Positions 1-9,532 of a stretch of 64,000 nucleotides of DNA are shown here, in pieces. The stretch covers positions 186,001 through 250,000 of the forward strand of contig NZ_NCSU01000015.1 of the NCBI RefSeq assembly GCF_002088945.1, read 5' to 3'. Position 1 is the first letter of the stretch. Each line of letters starts with the position of its first letter. Below the pieces are notes generated by a model. That model did no database searches and was not told where the DNA came from. It saw nothing but the letters and a program-made list of their open reading frames with translations. This stretch comes from Henriciella pelagia (GTDB lineage Bacteria > Pseudomonadota > Alphaproteobacteria > Caulobacterales > Hyphomonadaceae). The translations under genes were made by a program, and so were the position numbers.

Positions 1-2
1 AC

Positions 3-209
3 GAGATGGATTTCACCGCCACGCCCACAGGCTACACCGAGACCGGCGTCCTGTTCCTAAATCCGCACGGGGTAGAGATCGACATTCAGAAGAACAGGTT
101 CGAAACCGTTCCGGAAGCAGGCGAAGAAGTCACCTTGCAGGTAATGAAGATCACCAGCGGCAGCTGCACGCCGGAGATTTACACCGTGGTTGACGACAGC
201 GCCGGTTAG
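3..209 (+). CDS. C-terminal fragment of an unknown protein
   Basis: The reading frame is open from the left edge and ends at a TAG at 207-209, so this is probably the last 68 codons of a gene that begins outside the window; an internal ATG at 6 could in principle be a start but has no upstream sequence to judge. The visible part is acidic and probably beta-rich, with one Cys near its end, and has no motif I recognise. It converges with mutL and its stop overlaps the mutL stop by 4 nt, which supports both frames being real. Confidence 0.55.
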   Translation, partial: EMDFTATPTGYTETGVLFLNPHGVEIDIQKNRFETVPEAGEEVTLQVMKITSGSCTPEIYTVVDDSAG

Positions 210-2113
210 CGCCGCCCGAACAGGCGTTCAATATCGGCGAGCTTGAGTTCGACATAGGTCGGGCGGCCGTGATTGCACTGGCCTGAATAGGGTGTGGCTT
301 CCATCTGGCGGAGCAGCGCGTTCATCTCGTCTGAATTGAGCCTTCGGCCGGCACGAACGGCCCCGCCAGCACAGGCCATATTGCCCATGACATCCTCGAA
401 GCGCTCCTTCAGGGCGAGGCCTTCTTCGTATTCGGCGAAATCATCGGCGAGGTCCTTGATCAGGCTGGCCGCATCCATATTGCCGAAGAGGGCCGGCGTC
501 GCGCGCACGCAAACCGCCCCTGCCCCGAAAGCTTCGATTTCGAGGCCCATCTCGGCCAGTTCCTCAGCCCGGTCCAGCACACGGGTCGCTTCGTCTTCAG
601 CAAGCTCGACGACTTCCGGGATGAGCAGGGCCTGGCGTTTGACGCCGTCGGAGGCCATCTGGGCTTTCATCTGCTCATAGACGAGCCGTTCATGCGCGGC
701 GTGCTGGTCGACAATGACGATGCCGTCGCGCGTCTGGGCGACGATATAGGTCTCGTGTAGCTGCGCCCGGGCAACGCCGAGCGGGAAGTCATGGGTGGCG
801 CCGTCCTGCGGAAGATCGGCCTCCATGCGGACGGACGGGGCGTCGTAGCGCGTCTCGCCCTCAGCCATGCCGGGCGTTGGCGGCGCTGGCTCATAGGCTT
901 GCGGCGAGACCTGCGGACGCGGCGGCGGACTGCCATAAGAGTCGCGAAACAGGCTGGACCGGTCCCATACCGAAGGCTGCGGCAGTGGCGCGTCGCGCTG
1001 GCTCTCCCCTTCCGACTGCATCCGGCCAAGCGCATAGCCTGCGACCGTCGTACTTGCCCTGTGGCCGGCTGCGGCCAGCGAGTGGCGAAGCGAACCGATA
1101 ATCAGCCCGCGCACATTACCGGCATCGCGAAAGCGCACTTCGGTCTTGGCCGGGTGGACGTTCACATCGACCAGCTCCGGGTCGCAATCAACGAAGAGCG
1201 CCGCCATGGGGTGGCGGTCACGGGCGAGGAAATCCTGATAGGCCGCGCGGATGACGCCCGTCAGCATCCGGTCCTTCACAGGCCGGCCATTCACGAAGAG
1301 GTACTGGTAGGAGCCATTGCCGCGATTAAGTGTCGGCAGGCCGGCAAATCCCGAAAGCTGCACACCGTCCCGTTCCGATTCGATAGCGATCGCATTCTCG
1401 CGAAAATCACGGCCCATGATCGCGCCGAGTCGCTCGAGATGACCCTCTGGGGTCGGCTGGTGCGCGGCATAGCGGAACGTGCTGCGGCCATTGCTTTCCA
1501 GCGAGAAGCTGACATCGGCATTGGCCATGGCGAGCCGTTTGACGGCGTCAGTGACGGCCATGGTCTCGGCGCGGTCGGACTTCATGAATTTGAGGCGCGC
1601 GGGCGTCGCATGAAAGAGGTCGCGCACCTCGATTCGCGTACCGGTCTCACCCTTGCCGGTCCATGCGGCGGGCTTCGGCCCTTCGACGCGTCCGGCCTCA
1701 ATAAAGACTTCGGCAGCATCCTCCCCGGCGGCACGCGAGGTGATTGTCATGCGCGACACGCTGGCGATGGAGGGCAGCGCCTCCCCGCGAAACCCCATCG
1801 TATGGATATTGAGCAGGTCGATCATGCCGTCCGCGCCAGGCGCAAGCTTTGATGTTGCATGACGCTCCAGCGCCATCAGCATGTCGGCACCGCTCATCCC
1901 GCAGCCATTGTCCTCTACGCAGATGCGCTTCAGCCCACCATCCTCGATACTGACGGAAATGGCGGTCGCGCCCGCATCAAGCGCATTTTCCACCAGCTCC
2001 TTCACAGCGGCTGCGGGCCGTTCGACGACCTCGCCAGCCGCGATACGATTGACCGCGTCAGGCGGCAGCTGACGGATGACCGGACGGTCTGGAAGGCGCG
2101 CAGAATCAGGCAT
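206..2113 (-). CDS. mutL: DNA mismatch repair protein MutL (endonuclease-type)
   Basis: MutL couples MutS mismatch recognition to strand removal. The N-terminal GHKL ATPase shows NALDAGA (about residues 43-49), DNGCGM (68-73) and GFRGEAL (107-113). A proline-rich linker follows, then a C-terminal dimerisation domain. That domain carries DQHA-x2-E-x4-E from about residue 469 and a late CNHGRP motif, the metal-binding signature of MutL proteins with latent nicking activity, as in organisms without MutH. I chose the ATG at 2113 (635 aa); the frame extends 3 codons further to a TTG. No strong Shine-Dalgarno (SD) sequence is visible. It stands alone, converging with the fragment at the left edge. 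Confidence 0.96.
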   Translation of the reverse strand: MPDSARLPDRPVIRQLPPDAVNRIAAGEVVERPAAAVKELVENALDAGATAISVSIEDGGLKRICVEDNGCGMSGADMLMALERHATSKLAPGADGMIDLLNIHTMGFRGEALPSIASVSRMTITSRAAGEDAAEVFIEAGRVEGPKPAAWTGKGETGTRIEVRDLFHATPARLKFMKSDRAETMAVTDAVKRLAMANADVSFSLESNGRSTFRYAAHQPTPEGHLERLGAIMGRDFRENAIAIESERDGVQLSGFAGLPTLNRGNGSYQYLFVNGRPVKDRMLTGVIRAAYQDFLARDRHPMAALFVDCDPELVDVNVHPAKTEVRFRDAGNVRGLIIGSLRHSLAAAGHRASTTVAGYALGRMQSEGESQRDAPLPQPSVWDRSSLFRDSYGSPPPRPQVSPQAYEPAPPTPGMAEGETRYDAPSVRMEADLPQDGATHDFPLGVARAQLHETYIVAQTRDGIVIVDQHAAHERLVYEQMKAQMASDGVKRQALLIPEVVELAEDEATRVLDRAEELAEMGLEIEAFGAGAVCVRATPALFGNMDAASLIKDLADDFAEYEEGLALKERFEDVMGNMACAGGAVRAGRRLNSDEMNALLRQMEATPYSGQCNHGRPTYVELKLADIERLFGRR

Positions 2114-2183
2114 GAAGGGCAATTGTATCAGGGTTTAGTGGCTGGGTGCACTATTGAGGCAGGTCCCTCCACAGCTGTTGGGT

Positions 2184-2304
2184 GCGTCACCCTCGACCGC
2201 GTCACGCGGTCTGAGGGTCCATCTCCTACCGCAGACGCGGTCGCGTGTGGACGATGCCGGAGATGGGCTCTCAGATGAGCCTGACGGCTCATCGAGAGTG
2301 ACGC
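2184..2304. repeat. Three-hairpin intergenic repeat, copy 1
   Basis: An outer inverted pair gcgtcac (2184-2190) / gtgacgc (2298-2304) encloses three elements in order. Hairpin A has arms near 2189-2201 and 2205-2218 (accctc-gaccgcg against cgcggtctgagggt, one bulge). A central stem is ccatctcc (2219-2226) against ggagatgg (2259-2266). Hairpin C has arms 2268-2281 and 2286-2298. The same plan and the same central stem occur at 60018-60103, so this looks like a dispersed alphaproteobacterial palindromic repeat. It lies between the mutL start and the terminator of the peptidase operon. Confidence 0.7.
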
Positions 2305-2329
2305 GAAGTGGAACCGCCTCACAAAACCG

Positions 2330-2358
2330 AAAAAAGGCGGCCATTTCTGACCGCCTTT
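2330..2358 (-). terminator. Intrinsic terminator of the M16 peptidase operon
   Basis: Arms aaaggcgg (2333-2340) and ccgccttt (2351-2358) form a perfect 8-bp stem with a 10-nt loop. On the minus strand it is followed by a run of six U. It sits 22 nt after the stop of the second M16 gene and would end the ileS-lspA-bamF-M16-M16 transcript. Confidence 0.88.
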
Positions 2359-2380
2359 ATCAATTCCATGTTCAGAGGTC

Positions 2381-3898
2381 TCAGCCGTGATCTGGGTCCG
2401 GCATTGCGTCCGTTTCTTCAGAGTCATGCTCTTCCATGTCGCCGGCATCGTCGAGCGAGACGCTGATGTCGCCATCCTGCGCAAGCGTCGCGGTTTCGGT
2501 GAGGCCTTGAGGCTCTCCGACCACGATGAAGGTGAAGTTTTCCGGCTTCAGATACTTGGCCGCGATGGCATTCACATCGTCCAGCGTGACGGCCTCGACC
2601 AGTGCGTTGCGACGGTCGAAATAATCGACACCCAGCTCTTCAAGACGGACGCTCATCAAGTTCGAGGCGATCTTGGAGTTGCTGTCGAATGAGAGCGGAT
2701 AGGAGCCGGTCAGATACGCCTTTGCATCAGCCAGTTCCGGTTCAGTGATCCCGTTTTCAACGATGTCAGTCATCTGGGTCTTGATCCCGGAGATGAACTC
2801 GCCAACGCTCTCATTCTTGGTCTGGCCGCCACCGCCCCATGTGTTGAGATGGTCACCGGTCGAGACGCCAGTATAGATGCCGTAGGTCAGGCCCTTTGCG
2901 ACGCGCAGATCCTTCATCAGGCGGCTTTCGAAACCGCCGCCGCCAAATGTGTAATTCAGCACATAGGCGGGGAAGAAGTCCGGATTGTCGCGTGCCGGTC
3001 CGGGCGCGGTAAAGGATACAAGGCTTTGAGGCTGTGGCAGGTCGACAACAATCGGCGCGCTTACAGGCTCATTCAGCACCACGTCCTCAATCTCAGCCAC
3101 GTCCGAGCTGTCCGGAAGGCCTGCCAGCGCGGCGTCGAGCAGCGGCGCGAGTTCCTCCGGTGACATGGCTCCAACCGCGGTGACGAGCAGGCCATCGCGT
3201 ACCATCACCTCGTCCTTTCGGGCCGCAATCTGCTCCTGGGAAATAGCAGTGATGCTCTCTTCGCTGGTTTCTCGCGAAAACGGATGATCAGGCATCAGCA
3301 CCTGATTGCGCGCCCGACCGGCGAGATAGCCAGCATTGGTTTCCCGTGTGCGAATGCCGATCAGCTGCTCACGCTTGAAACGCTCAATCGGGTCGGCATC
3401 GAAACGCGGCTCGGTCATGGCAAGCGCGACGAGTCCCATGGCATCGGCGACATTGTCGGTCAGCATGCTGGCTGAACAGAAAGTCGCTTCATCACCAGAC
3501 CCGCATCCGAAGCTCATGTTCAGCTCTTCCATGCGCGTCGCAAAGGCCAGGGAATCAAGCTCGCCAGCGCCTTCATTCATCATGTAGGTCATTGCATCGG
3601 TCAGCCCCTCAAGGCCTTCCGGGTCGGTTGCGGCGCCTGTCTCCCAGGCCATGCGGAGCGCCAGGATGGGGATGGATGGCTCTTCCACCAGCCAGACGGA
3701 AATACCGCCGGGCGTTTCGAATTGCTGGATGCGGGCGAAGTCGCCCTCATGCACCATCACCGTTAGTTCGTCGCTTGGCGTTGTCGCAGCCTCGATGCTG
3801 GTCGATGGGGCCGCGGTTTCTGCCGGTACCTGACAGGCTGCCAGCAGGAGCGCCGCACCAAATACGGCCCCGAAGGCAGGTTTCGTTCTATTCGTCAT
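2381..3898 (-). CDS. M16 peptidase-like lipoprotein, non-catalytic subunit
   Basis: A 505-aa insulinase-family (M16B) protein with a lipoprotein signal ending LLAAC near residue 22. The zinc-binding HxxEH box found in its upstream neighbour is replaced here (GLTDAMTYMMNEG in the equivalent place), so it cannot bind the catalytic zinc. The C-terminal M16 half (GGGFESRLMKDLRVAKGLTYGIY) is intact, as in the inactive partners of heterodimeric M16 enzymes. The start is the ATG at 3898, preceded by an aggaga SD; the frame runs further upstream but that would overlap the previous gene by 68 nt instead of 11. A short acidic, His-ended tail follows the domain. It is probably a periplasmic peptide-degrading heterodimer with the upstream gene. 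Confidence 0.88.
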   Translation of the reverse strand: MTNRTKPAFGAVFGAALLLAACQVPAETAAPSTSIEAATTPSDELTVMVHEGDFARIQQFETPGGISVWLVEEPSIPILALRMAWETGAATDPEGLEGLTDAMTYMMNEGAGELDSLAFATRMEELNMSFGCGSGDEATFCSASMLTDNVADAMGLVALAMTEPRFDADPIERFKREQLIGIRTRETNAGYLAGRARNQVLMPDHPFSRETSEESITAISQEQIAARKDEVMVRDGLLVTAVGAMSPEELAPLLDAALAGLPDSSDVAEIEDVVLNEPVSAPIVVDLPQPQSLVSFTAPGPARDNPDFFPAYVLNYTFGGGGFESRLMKDLRVAKGLTYGIYTGVSTGDHLNTWGGGGQTKNESVGEFISGIKTQMTDIVENGITEPELADAKAYLTGSYPLSFDSNSKIASNLMSVRLEELGVDYFDRRNALVEAVTLDDVNAIAAKYLKPENFTFIVVGEPQGLTETATLAQDGDISVSLDDAGDMEEHDSEETDAMPDPDHG

Positions 3899-5258
3899 CC
3901 TGGCTCTCCTCTTCCGGAAGCAGGTGGGCTTCAATGTAGTTCTTGTCCGCTGCAAGCACGCGGCGAAGGGCTGCGATGGCGTCTTCGGCCGTCACGCTGC
4001 GAATGTCGTCGGGATAATTGAGGACATCAGAAACAGTGCCGCCAATTGCCAGTGTCCGACCATATGTGTTCGCCAGGCTGACCTGGCTGTCACGCTGGTA
4101 AATGGCGCTGGCTGCGAGCGAATTTCTGGAGCGCTCAACCTCTGCATCGGTAAAGCCATTGGCCAGCACATCGGCGACGACTGCCATGTACGCGGCTTCA
4201 AGCTCATCGAGGCTCACGCCGTCTGATGGAGAGGCGGACAAGACGGCAGGCGCTGTGTCATGCAGGGAAAGCCACGCCCCCGCTGACGCGCTGACCGCGA
4301 TTTTCTGCTCTTCGACCAGTGCCTGATACAGGCGGCTGGTTCGGCCGCCACCCAGGACATCAAGGGCAACGTCCAGCGCATAGGCAAAATCCTGGTCCTG
4401 GCTGTATGAAGTGGACAGGTACCAGCGCTCCCATTCGGGCTGACGAACCTTGGGATCGGAATATTCGATCAGCTGGGTCGCCGGCAGCGGCTCGACCTCA
4501 CGCCATCCGCGCGTCGGGACCTCGCCATCCGACTTGGTGATCTGACCATAAGTCCGCTCGGCAAGCGTACGCACTTCGTCCGGGGTCACGTCACCGGCGA
4601 CAACGAGGATGGACTCTGAAGGCGTGTACCACTTCTGATAAAAATCGAGGCCATCCTGCGGGGTCAGCGCACCGACCTCCTCCATCTTTCCGATAACGGT
4701 GATGTTGTAGGGATGGTCCTGATAGAGAGCGCTCATCACCTGCTCCTGCAGGATGACACCCGGATTATTGTCGATGCGCTGGCGGCGCTCTTCCTTGACG
4801 ACATCACGCTCTGAAATGAACGGGCCCTCCGGATCATCATTGATGACAAGGTCCGTCATGCGCTCGGCTTCAAGCTCCATCATCTTTTCAAGATGCTGCT
4901 TGGCGACGCGCTCATAATAGGCGGTGTAATCCCAGCTCGTGAAGGCGTTCAGCTGACCGCCATTACGCTGCACGATGGTCGTGAACTCTTCGGGGCCGAT
5001 ATCGTCGGTTTCCTTGAACATCACATGTTCGAAGAGGTGCGCGATACCGGACTTGCCCGGGTCCTCATCGACAGCGCCGACCTTGTACCAGACCATGTGC
5101 GTGACGACCGGCGCACGATGGTCCGGAATGACAACGACCTCCATGCCGTTCGAAAGCTCAAATGTGGACGGCGTCGCATCGCCATCTGCCGTGTCAGCAT
5201 GGGCAGGAAAGGCTGCAACAATGGCCGCTGCCAGACCTCCCGCGAGAAATGTTCTCAT
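3888..5258 (-). CDS. M16 family zinc metallopeptidase, catalytic subunit
   Basis: A secreted insulinase/pitrilysin-type peptidase with the active-site box HLFEH (about residues 74-78 from the chosen start) and the third metal ligand Glu in VVKEERRQR about 75 residues on. A Sec signal peptide (MRTFLAGGLAAAIVAAFPAHA) precedes it. I chose the ATG at 5258 (456 aa) because a ggag SD lies just upstream; an in-frame ATG at 5276 lacks one. It overlaps the next M16 gene by 11 nt, so the two are probably translated together and pair as active and inactive subunits. The substrate is unknown; periplasmic peptide turnover is the family role. Confidence 0.92.
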   Translation of the reverse strand: MRTFLAGGLAAAIVAAFPAHADTADGDATPSTFELSNGMEVVVIPDHRAPVVTHMVWYKVGAVDEDPGKSGIAHLFEHVMFKETDDIGPEEFTTIVQRNGGQLNAFTSWDYTAYYERVAKQHLEKMMELEAERMTDLVINDDPEGPFISERDVVKEERRQRIDNNPGVILQEQVMSALYQDHPYNITVIGKMEEVGALTPQDGLDFYQKWYTPSESILVVAGDVTPDEVRTLAERTYGQITKSDGEVPTRGWREVEPLPATQLIEYSDPKVRQPEWERWYLSTSYSQDQDFAYALDVALDVLGGGRTSRLYQALVEEQKIAVSASAGAWLSLHDTAPAVLSASPSDGVSLDELEAAYMAVVADVLANGFTDAEVERSRNSLAASAIYQRDSQVSLANTYGRTLAIGGTVSDVLNYPDDIRSVTAEDAIAALRRVLAADKNYIEAHLLPEEESQDDE

Positions 5259-5309
5259 AGTCCTACTCCGGTTCATGTCTGGGCAATCAAATTGGAAATG
5301 GAACGGTAC

Positions 5310-5789
5310 TTACGTCCCCGGAAGCTTGATGCGCTCGCCGCTGCCGCGGGCAATCGAGACCTGGGCATCGCCCGTCGCAGCGTCCTCGACCGACGCGTCT
5401 CCTCGGCTGGAGAGGATGGCGTCTGCATCCTCACGCGATTTGCGGACGATACCGGCCTCTTCATAGTCGATGACGGACCGGATCATCGGATTGACCGCAT
5501 TGGCACCAGCGGCGGCGACAAGCGCGCGTTCCACAGCGCTCGCATCCTGCCCGATCGTCGTGCCGAAGGCTGTTGCCACAGGCGCGCGGCTGGGATCTGC
5601 TTCTGCCGGGACAGTCGTTCCGGCGGTTGGCGGACGCAGGCTGTATTCCGGTGGCACCGACAGCGGGGCTTTGGTCACAACCCGGAACTCGTCCGGTCCT
5701 GGCGAGCCTCCACCACCTCCGAAGACCGAGCACCCTCCGCTTGCAAGGAGCGCCCCCATCGCCGCACTGGTCAGAATTGCCTTTTTCAT
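5310..5789 (-). CDS. bamF: DUF3035 lipoprotein, BamF-type
   Basis: A 159-aa lipoprotein: signal peptide MKKAILTSAAMGALLASGGC with the lipidated Cys at about residue 20, then a Gly-rich linker and the PDEFRVVTKAPLSVPPEY block typical of DUF3035. In alphaproteobacteria this family is named BamF, an accessory lipoprotein of the outer-membrane beta-barrel assembly machine. The ATG at 5789 has a gaggac SD; the longer frame starts with GTG at 5813. It sits directly after lspA, whose product removes lipoprotein signal peptides, and before the M16 genes. Function rests on family assignment from a short conserved block. Confidence 0.78.
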   Translation of the reverse strand: MKKAILTSAAMGALLASGGCSVFGGGGGSPGPDEFRVVTKAPLSVPPEYSLRPPTAGTTVPAEADPSRAPVATAFGTTIGQDASAVERALVAAAGANAVNPMIRSVIDYEEAGIVRKSREDADAILSSRGDASVEDAATGDAQVSIARGSGERIKLPGT

Positions 5790-5816
5790 TGGCGTCCTCA
5801 CTTCAAAAAACACGTT

Positions 5817-6374
5817 CTAAACACCGGTCGCTTCGCCGGTCTCGTTCCGCGACATTAGAAACTGATCGAGAAACAGCAAGACCGCGCCGACAGTAATCCC
5901 AGCGTCTGCAATATTGAAGACCCAGGGAAAGCCAATCGGCCAGTTTGCGATATGAGCCCCGAACCAGGGGCCGGAAAAATCCAGGAAATCGACAACTGCG
6001 CCGAACCGGATGCGATCAATCAGATTGCCAATCGCCCCGCCAATCACCAGCGCCAGCGACAGCGCGGTAAGCCAGCGTTCCGCCCGGAACAGCCAGTAGG
6101 TAAAGCCTGCTGCAATGCCGGTCGTTGCGAGCACCAGCACCCAGCGCATGATGCCATCCGATTGCAGGGTCCCGAAGCTGATGCCCCGGTTCCACAGCAT
6201 TGTAAGATCGAAGACGGAGGACAGCTCAATCTTCCCGCAGGCAACCATGACATCCAGGCACGGCACCGCATTGAAGGCAGGATTGCTGAGGATCAGCCAT
6301 TTTGTGAGCTGGTCCGAGACGATCACGGCGAGAATGACACCGAGCCAGAGCATACGGTTCTGTGCAGTCGCCAT
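5817..6374 (-). CDS. lspA: Lipoprotein signal peptidase (signal peptidase II)
   Basis: A 185-aa inner-membrane aspartic protease with four predicted transmembrane segments. The catalytic-Asp blocks are both present: NLIDRIRFGAVVDF (about 116-129) and FNIADAGITVG (about 152-162). It cleaves the signal peptide from diacylglyceryl-modified prolipoproteins, and several such lipoproteins are encoded nearby (bamF, the second M16 subunit). Its ATG overlaps the ileS stop by one base (TGATG), so it is translationally coupled to ileS. The ileS-lspA order is widespread in proteobacteria. Confidence 0.96.
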   Translation of the reverse strand: MATAQNRMLWLGVILAVIVSDQLTKWLILSNPAFNAVPCLDVMVACGKIELSSVFDLTMLWNRGISFGTLQSDGIMRWVLVLATTGIAAGFTYWLFRAERWLTALSLALVIGGAIGNLIDRIRFGAVVDFLDFSGPWFGAHIANWPIGFPWVFNIADAGITVGAVLLFLDQFLMSRNETGEATGV

Positions 6375-9300
6375 CAGGCAGCGCTCCTTATGGCTTTCAC
6401 CGCCGCCGCATCGCGTGGGGTGATATCCGGATAGGCAGGGTCGGCTGTCGCCGGGTCGAAATATTTCCAGCTACGAGCGCATTTGATGCCGCTCGCCTTC
6501 ACCGGAACGACAGAGACCCCCGTCGTATCTTCCAGGCGATACGCATCAGCAGGTCCCGTCCCGTGGATCAGCGTCGCACCGGACGTAATGAACAAGTCCG
6601 CAGCGCTTTCGCCTTCAAATGCTGCAATGAGGCCCGCATCCTCGATATAGACCTCCGGGGCCGCCTCCAGCGACGCGCCGATCCGCTTTTCGCGGCGCTC
6701 GATCTCCAGCGCGCCCGTCACGACACGGCGGACCTTGAAGATTTTCTCCCAGCGCGATGCAAGCTCCGCATCGAGCCAGCTTGCCGACGTTTCCGGGAAG
6801 GTCAGCAAGTGAACGCTGTCAGCCCGATCTGCGAAATGGCTCATCAGGAAGGCTTCTTCGGTAGTGAACGGCATGATTGGCGCAAGCCAGGTCAATAGCC
6901 GCTCCAGCACCAGGCTCATCACCGTCCGCGTCGCCCGGCGGCGGACATCCGTGGGCGCATCGCAGTAGAGGCTGTCCTTGCGGATATCGAAATAGATGGC
7001 CGACAGGTCCACGCCGCAGAAATTCAGCATGGCGGACATGATGCGTTTATAGTCAAACGTCGCATAGGATTTTCGAACCAGCGCGTCGCTTTCTGCAAGC
7101 CGGTGCAGGACCCATTTTTCGAGCCCCGGCATCTCTTCGCGTGTGACCGCTTCGCTCTCACTATAGCCTTCCAGCGCACCGAGCAGGTAGCGCAGCGTGT
7201 TTCGCAGGCGGCGATAGCTTTCGGCATTCGTTTTCAGGATATCGTCTGAAATGCGAAGATCTTCAGTGAAGTCCGAGCTCGCTGTCCAGAGGCGCAGGAT
7301 CTCAATGCCGAACTGGTCGGCGACCTGCTGCGGCTCGACCGTATTGCCGAGCGATTTGGACATCTTCTTGCCGTCCGCATCAACAATGAAACCGTGCGTC
7401 ACAACCGTCTTGTACGGGGCCATGCCGCGCGTCGCGCAATTCTCCAGAAGGGATGACTGGAACCAGCCGCGATGCTGGTCAGAACCCTCAAGGTAGACAT
7501 CCGCCTGCCCGGTCTGCTCGTCGATGATACCGCGATCGCGAAGCGTGAAAGCGTGCGTCGTGCCGGAGTCGAACCAGACGTCGAGCACGTCATTTACCTT
7601 CTCCCAGCCCGCCGGATCTTCGATTCCATCAAGGAATGTCGCCGCGTCGGCAGAGAACCAGGCTTCAACGCCTTCGGCCGCGATGGCATCAAGGATGCGT
7701 GTGTTGACCTCATTCGCCTTGTCTGCCGGAAGCGCCACCGTGTGCGGTTCACCATCTGGGCTGACCAGCAGCGTGATCGGCACGCCCCAGTTGCGCTGAC
7801 GTGAGATCAGCCAGTCCGGTCGGTCAGCGACCATTGACGTGATGCGGTTGCGAAGCTGCGGCGGCACGAAGGCGGTATCTTCCAGCGCCTTGAGCGCGAG
7901 ATCGCGCAGCGGTGCCGTACCGTCGGAGCCGGCCTGATCCATGGCGATAAACCATTGCGGCGTCGCCCGGCGGATCACAGGGGCCTTGGAGCGCCAGCTA
8001 TGCGCGTCGCGGATCATGGTCACGCCGCGCGAAAGAAGGTTTCCAGCCTCGGTCAGCAGGCGCATGACCTCGGGGTTGGCCTTGCCCTGCTCGCCGCGCT
8101 TCTTGCCAGAGGTACGGATGATATCGAGGCCCTTCAGGGGTTCGGGCAGCTCGTCATGCTCATAGACGCCGTCCTGATTGACGATGTCGCGGATGTCGGA
8201 CGCCTTGTAGCCATTCGCGATCCAGACGAGGAAGTCATCTTCGCCGTGCGCGGGCGCCGTATGCACGAAGCCCGTACCGGCATCGTCGGTGACATGGTCG
8301 CCGGCGAGCATCGGGATGTCGTGCTTGTAGAAGTCGGAGAGCTCGTTCAGCGGGTGGGAAAGACTTGCTATCGTTGAGGGATCAATGTCGGCCAGTCGTG
8401 CAAAGTCGGAGACCTTCGCGGCCTCGAATACATTCGAAGCAAGAGCGTCGGCGATAACAAACTTGTCACCTGGCTTCGCAAACGGTGTGAACCCCAGCTC
8501 TTCCTCACTCATCACGTCCTTCACGACGTAGAGGCCGTAAGTGATGCCAGGATTGAATGAGACGGCCTGATTGGCTGGGATGGTCCAGGGCGTGGTTGTC
8601 CAGATCAGAACAGATGCGTCCATCAGCGCGTCGTAAACGTGTTCGGTATCGACAAGCATCCTGAGTGCTTCAGGATCATTGTCCACATCAAGGCTTGGCA
8701 TTCCGTCGGGAAGATCGAAGTTCACGTCTTTGACAGGGAACTTCACCCAGATCACCGGCACCTTTCGGTCGTGATATTCGACTTCGGCTTCGGCGAGCGC
8801 TGTCCGTTCCACCGGTGACCACATGATCGGCTTGGAGCCGCGCACCAGGCGGCCGGACATGGCGACAGAGAGGAATTCGCGAACCGTGGCCGCTTCGGAA
8901 TCAAAGTTCATGGTGAGGTATGGGTTGTCCCAGTCGCCCTCGACGCCGCAGCGGCGGAAGCCCTGCTTCTGCACCTCGATCCATTTCGCGGCATATTCCC
9001 GGCAGGCGGCGCGGAACTCGTCGCCCGGCACATCATCCTTGCCGCGCCCCTTGGCCCGGAACTCCTCTTCCACCTTCCATTCGATGGGCAGGCCATGGCA
9101 GTCCCAGCCGGGGATGTAAGAGGCATCATAGCCCAGCATCTGATGGCCGCGCACGACAAGGTCCTTGAGGATCTTGTTCATCGCGGTGCCGAGGTGAATG
9201 GGCCCGTTCGCATAGGGCGGGCCGTCATGCAGGATGAAGGGCTTGGCACCGCGCGCCTTCGCATCCTCCCGCATGCGGTCGTAGAGGCGCATCTCGTCCC

Positions 9301-9421
9301 AACGCTCGATCCATTTCGGCTCGGCCTTTGGAAGGCCGCCGCGCATCGGGAAGTCGGTTTTTGGCAGGAAGAGCGTGTCGCGGTAATCGTTGCCCGCGTC
9401 CGTCGTCGTCTCGTTACTCAT
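6374..9421 (-). CDS. ileS: Isoleucyl-tRNA synthetase
   Basis: Charges tRNA-Ile with isoleucine. Class I signatures are PIHLG (residues 74-78, HIGH equivalent) and KKMSKS near residue 685, with the CP1 editing domain between. Length is 1015 aa. The C-terminal tail has KCARSWKY where zinc-containing enzymes have two CxxC pairs: one Cys is kept, the other three are missing, so the usual C-terminal zinc site is not formed. The ATG at 9421 lacks a strong SD. The 5' leader contains nested inverted repeats and a short ORF (separate entries). It is the first gene of the lspA-bamF-M16 run. Confidence 0.97.
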   Translation of the reverse strand: MSNETTTDAGNDYRDTLFLPKTDFPMRGGLPKAEPKWIERWDEMRLYDRMREDAKARGAKPFILHDGPPYANGPIHLGTAMNKILKDLVVRGHQMLGYDASYIPGWDCHGLPIEWKVEEEFRAKGRGKDDVPGDEFRAACREYAAKWIEVQKQGFRRCGVEGDWDNPYLTMNFDSEAATVREFLSVAMSGRLVRGSKPIMWSPVERTALAEAEVEYHDRKVPVIWVKFPVKDVNFDLPDGMPSLDVDNDPEALRMLVDTEHVYDALMDASVLIWTTTPWTIPANQAVSFNPGITYGLYVVKDVMSEEELGFTPFAKPGDKFVIADALASNVFEAAKVSDFARLADIDPSTIASLSHPLNELSDFYKHDIPMLAGDHVTDDAGTGFVHTAPAHGEDDFLVWIANGYKASDIRDIVNQDGVYEHDELPEPLKGLDIIRTSGKKRGEQGKANPEVMRLLTEAGNLLSRGVTMIRDAHSWRSKAPVIRRATPQWFIAMDQAGSDGTAPLRDLALKALEDTAFVPPQLRNRITSMVADRPDWLISRQRNWGVPITLLVSPDGEPHTVALPADKANEVNTRILDAIAAEGVEAWFSADAATFLDGIEDPAGWEKVNDVLDVWFDSGTTHAFTLRDRGIIDEQTGQADVYLEGSDQHRGWFQSSLLENCATRGMAPYKTVVTHGFIVDADGKKMSKSLGNTVEPQQVADQFGIEILRLWTASSDFTEDLRISDDILKTNAESYRRLRNTLRYLLGALEGYSESEAVTREEMPGLEKWVLHRLAESDALVRKSYATFDYKRIMSAMLNFCGVDLSAIYFDIRKDSLYCDAPTDVRRRATRTVMSLVLERLLTWLAPIMPFTTEEAFLMSHFADRADSVHLLTFPETSASWLDAELASRWEKIFKVRRVVTGALEIERREKRIGASLEAAPEVYIEDAGLIAAFEGESAADLFITSGATLIHGTGPADAYRLEDTTGVSVVPVKASGIKCARSWKYFDPATADPAYPDITPRDAAAVKAIRSAA

Positions 9422-9435
9422 TGTCTGATCAGTCT

Positions 9436-9532
9436 CGAATTAGCAGTTGTCCTGGTTTGCAAAGGGATAGCCCCGGCTTCGCCCGACGCCTCTAATCGAA
9501 GCAGGTCATCGCAAAGCCGGGCGGCTAATTCG
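9436..9532 (-). promoter_or_regulatory. Structured 5' leader of ileS (candidate)
   Basis: Two nested perfect inverted repeats are visible: cgaattagc (9436-9444) with gctaattcg (9524-9532), and cccggctt (9472-9479) with aagccggg (9514-9521). A third pair, gcttcg (9477-9482) with cgaagc (9497-9502), overlaps the second and so competes with it. In the ileS transcript the outer 3' arm ends 14 nt before the start codon. Competing stems are what an attenuating leader would show, but no terminator U-run is present, so any control would be at translation. Candidate only. Confidence 0.35.

Noticed and set aside
791-1852. Long plus-strand ORF opposite mutL
   Set aside because: Antisense shadow in high-GC DNA; MutL motifs are intact on the minus strand and the shadow has no recognisable protein features.
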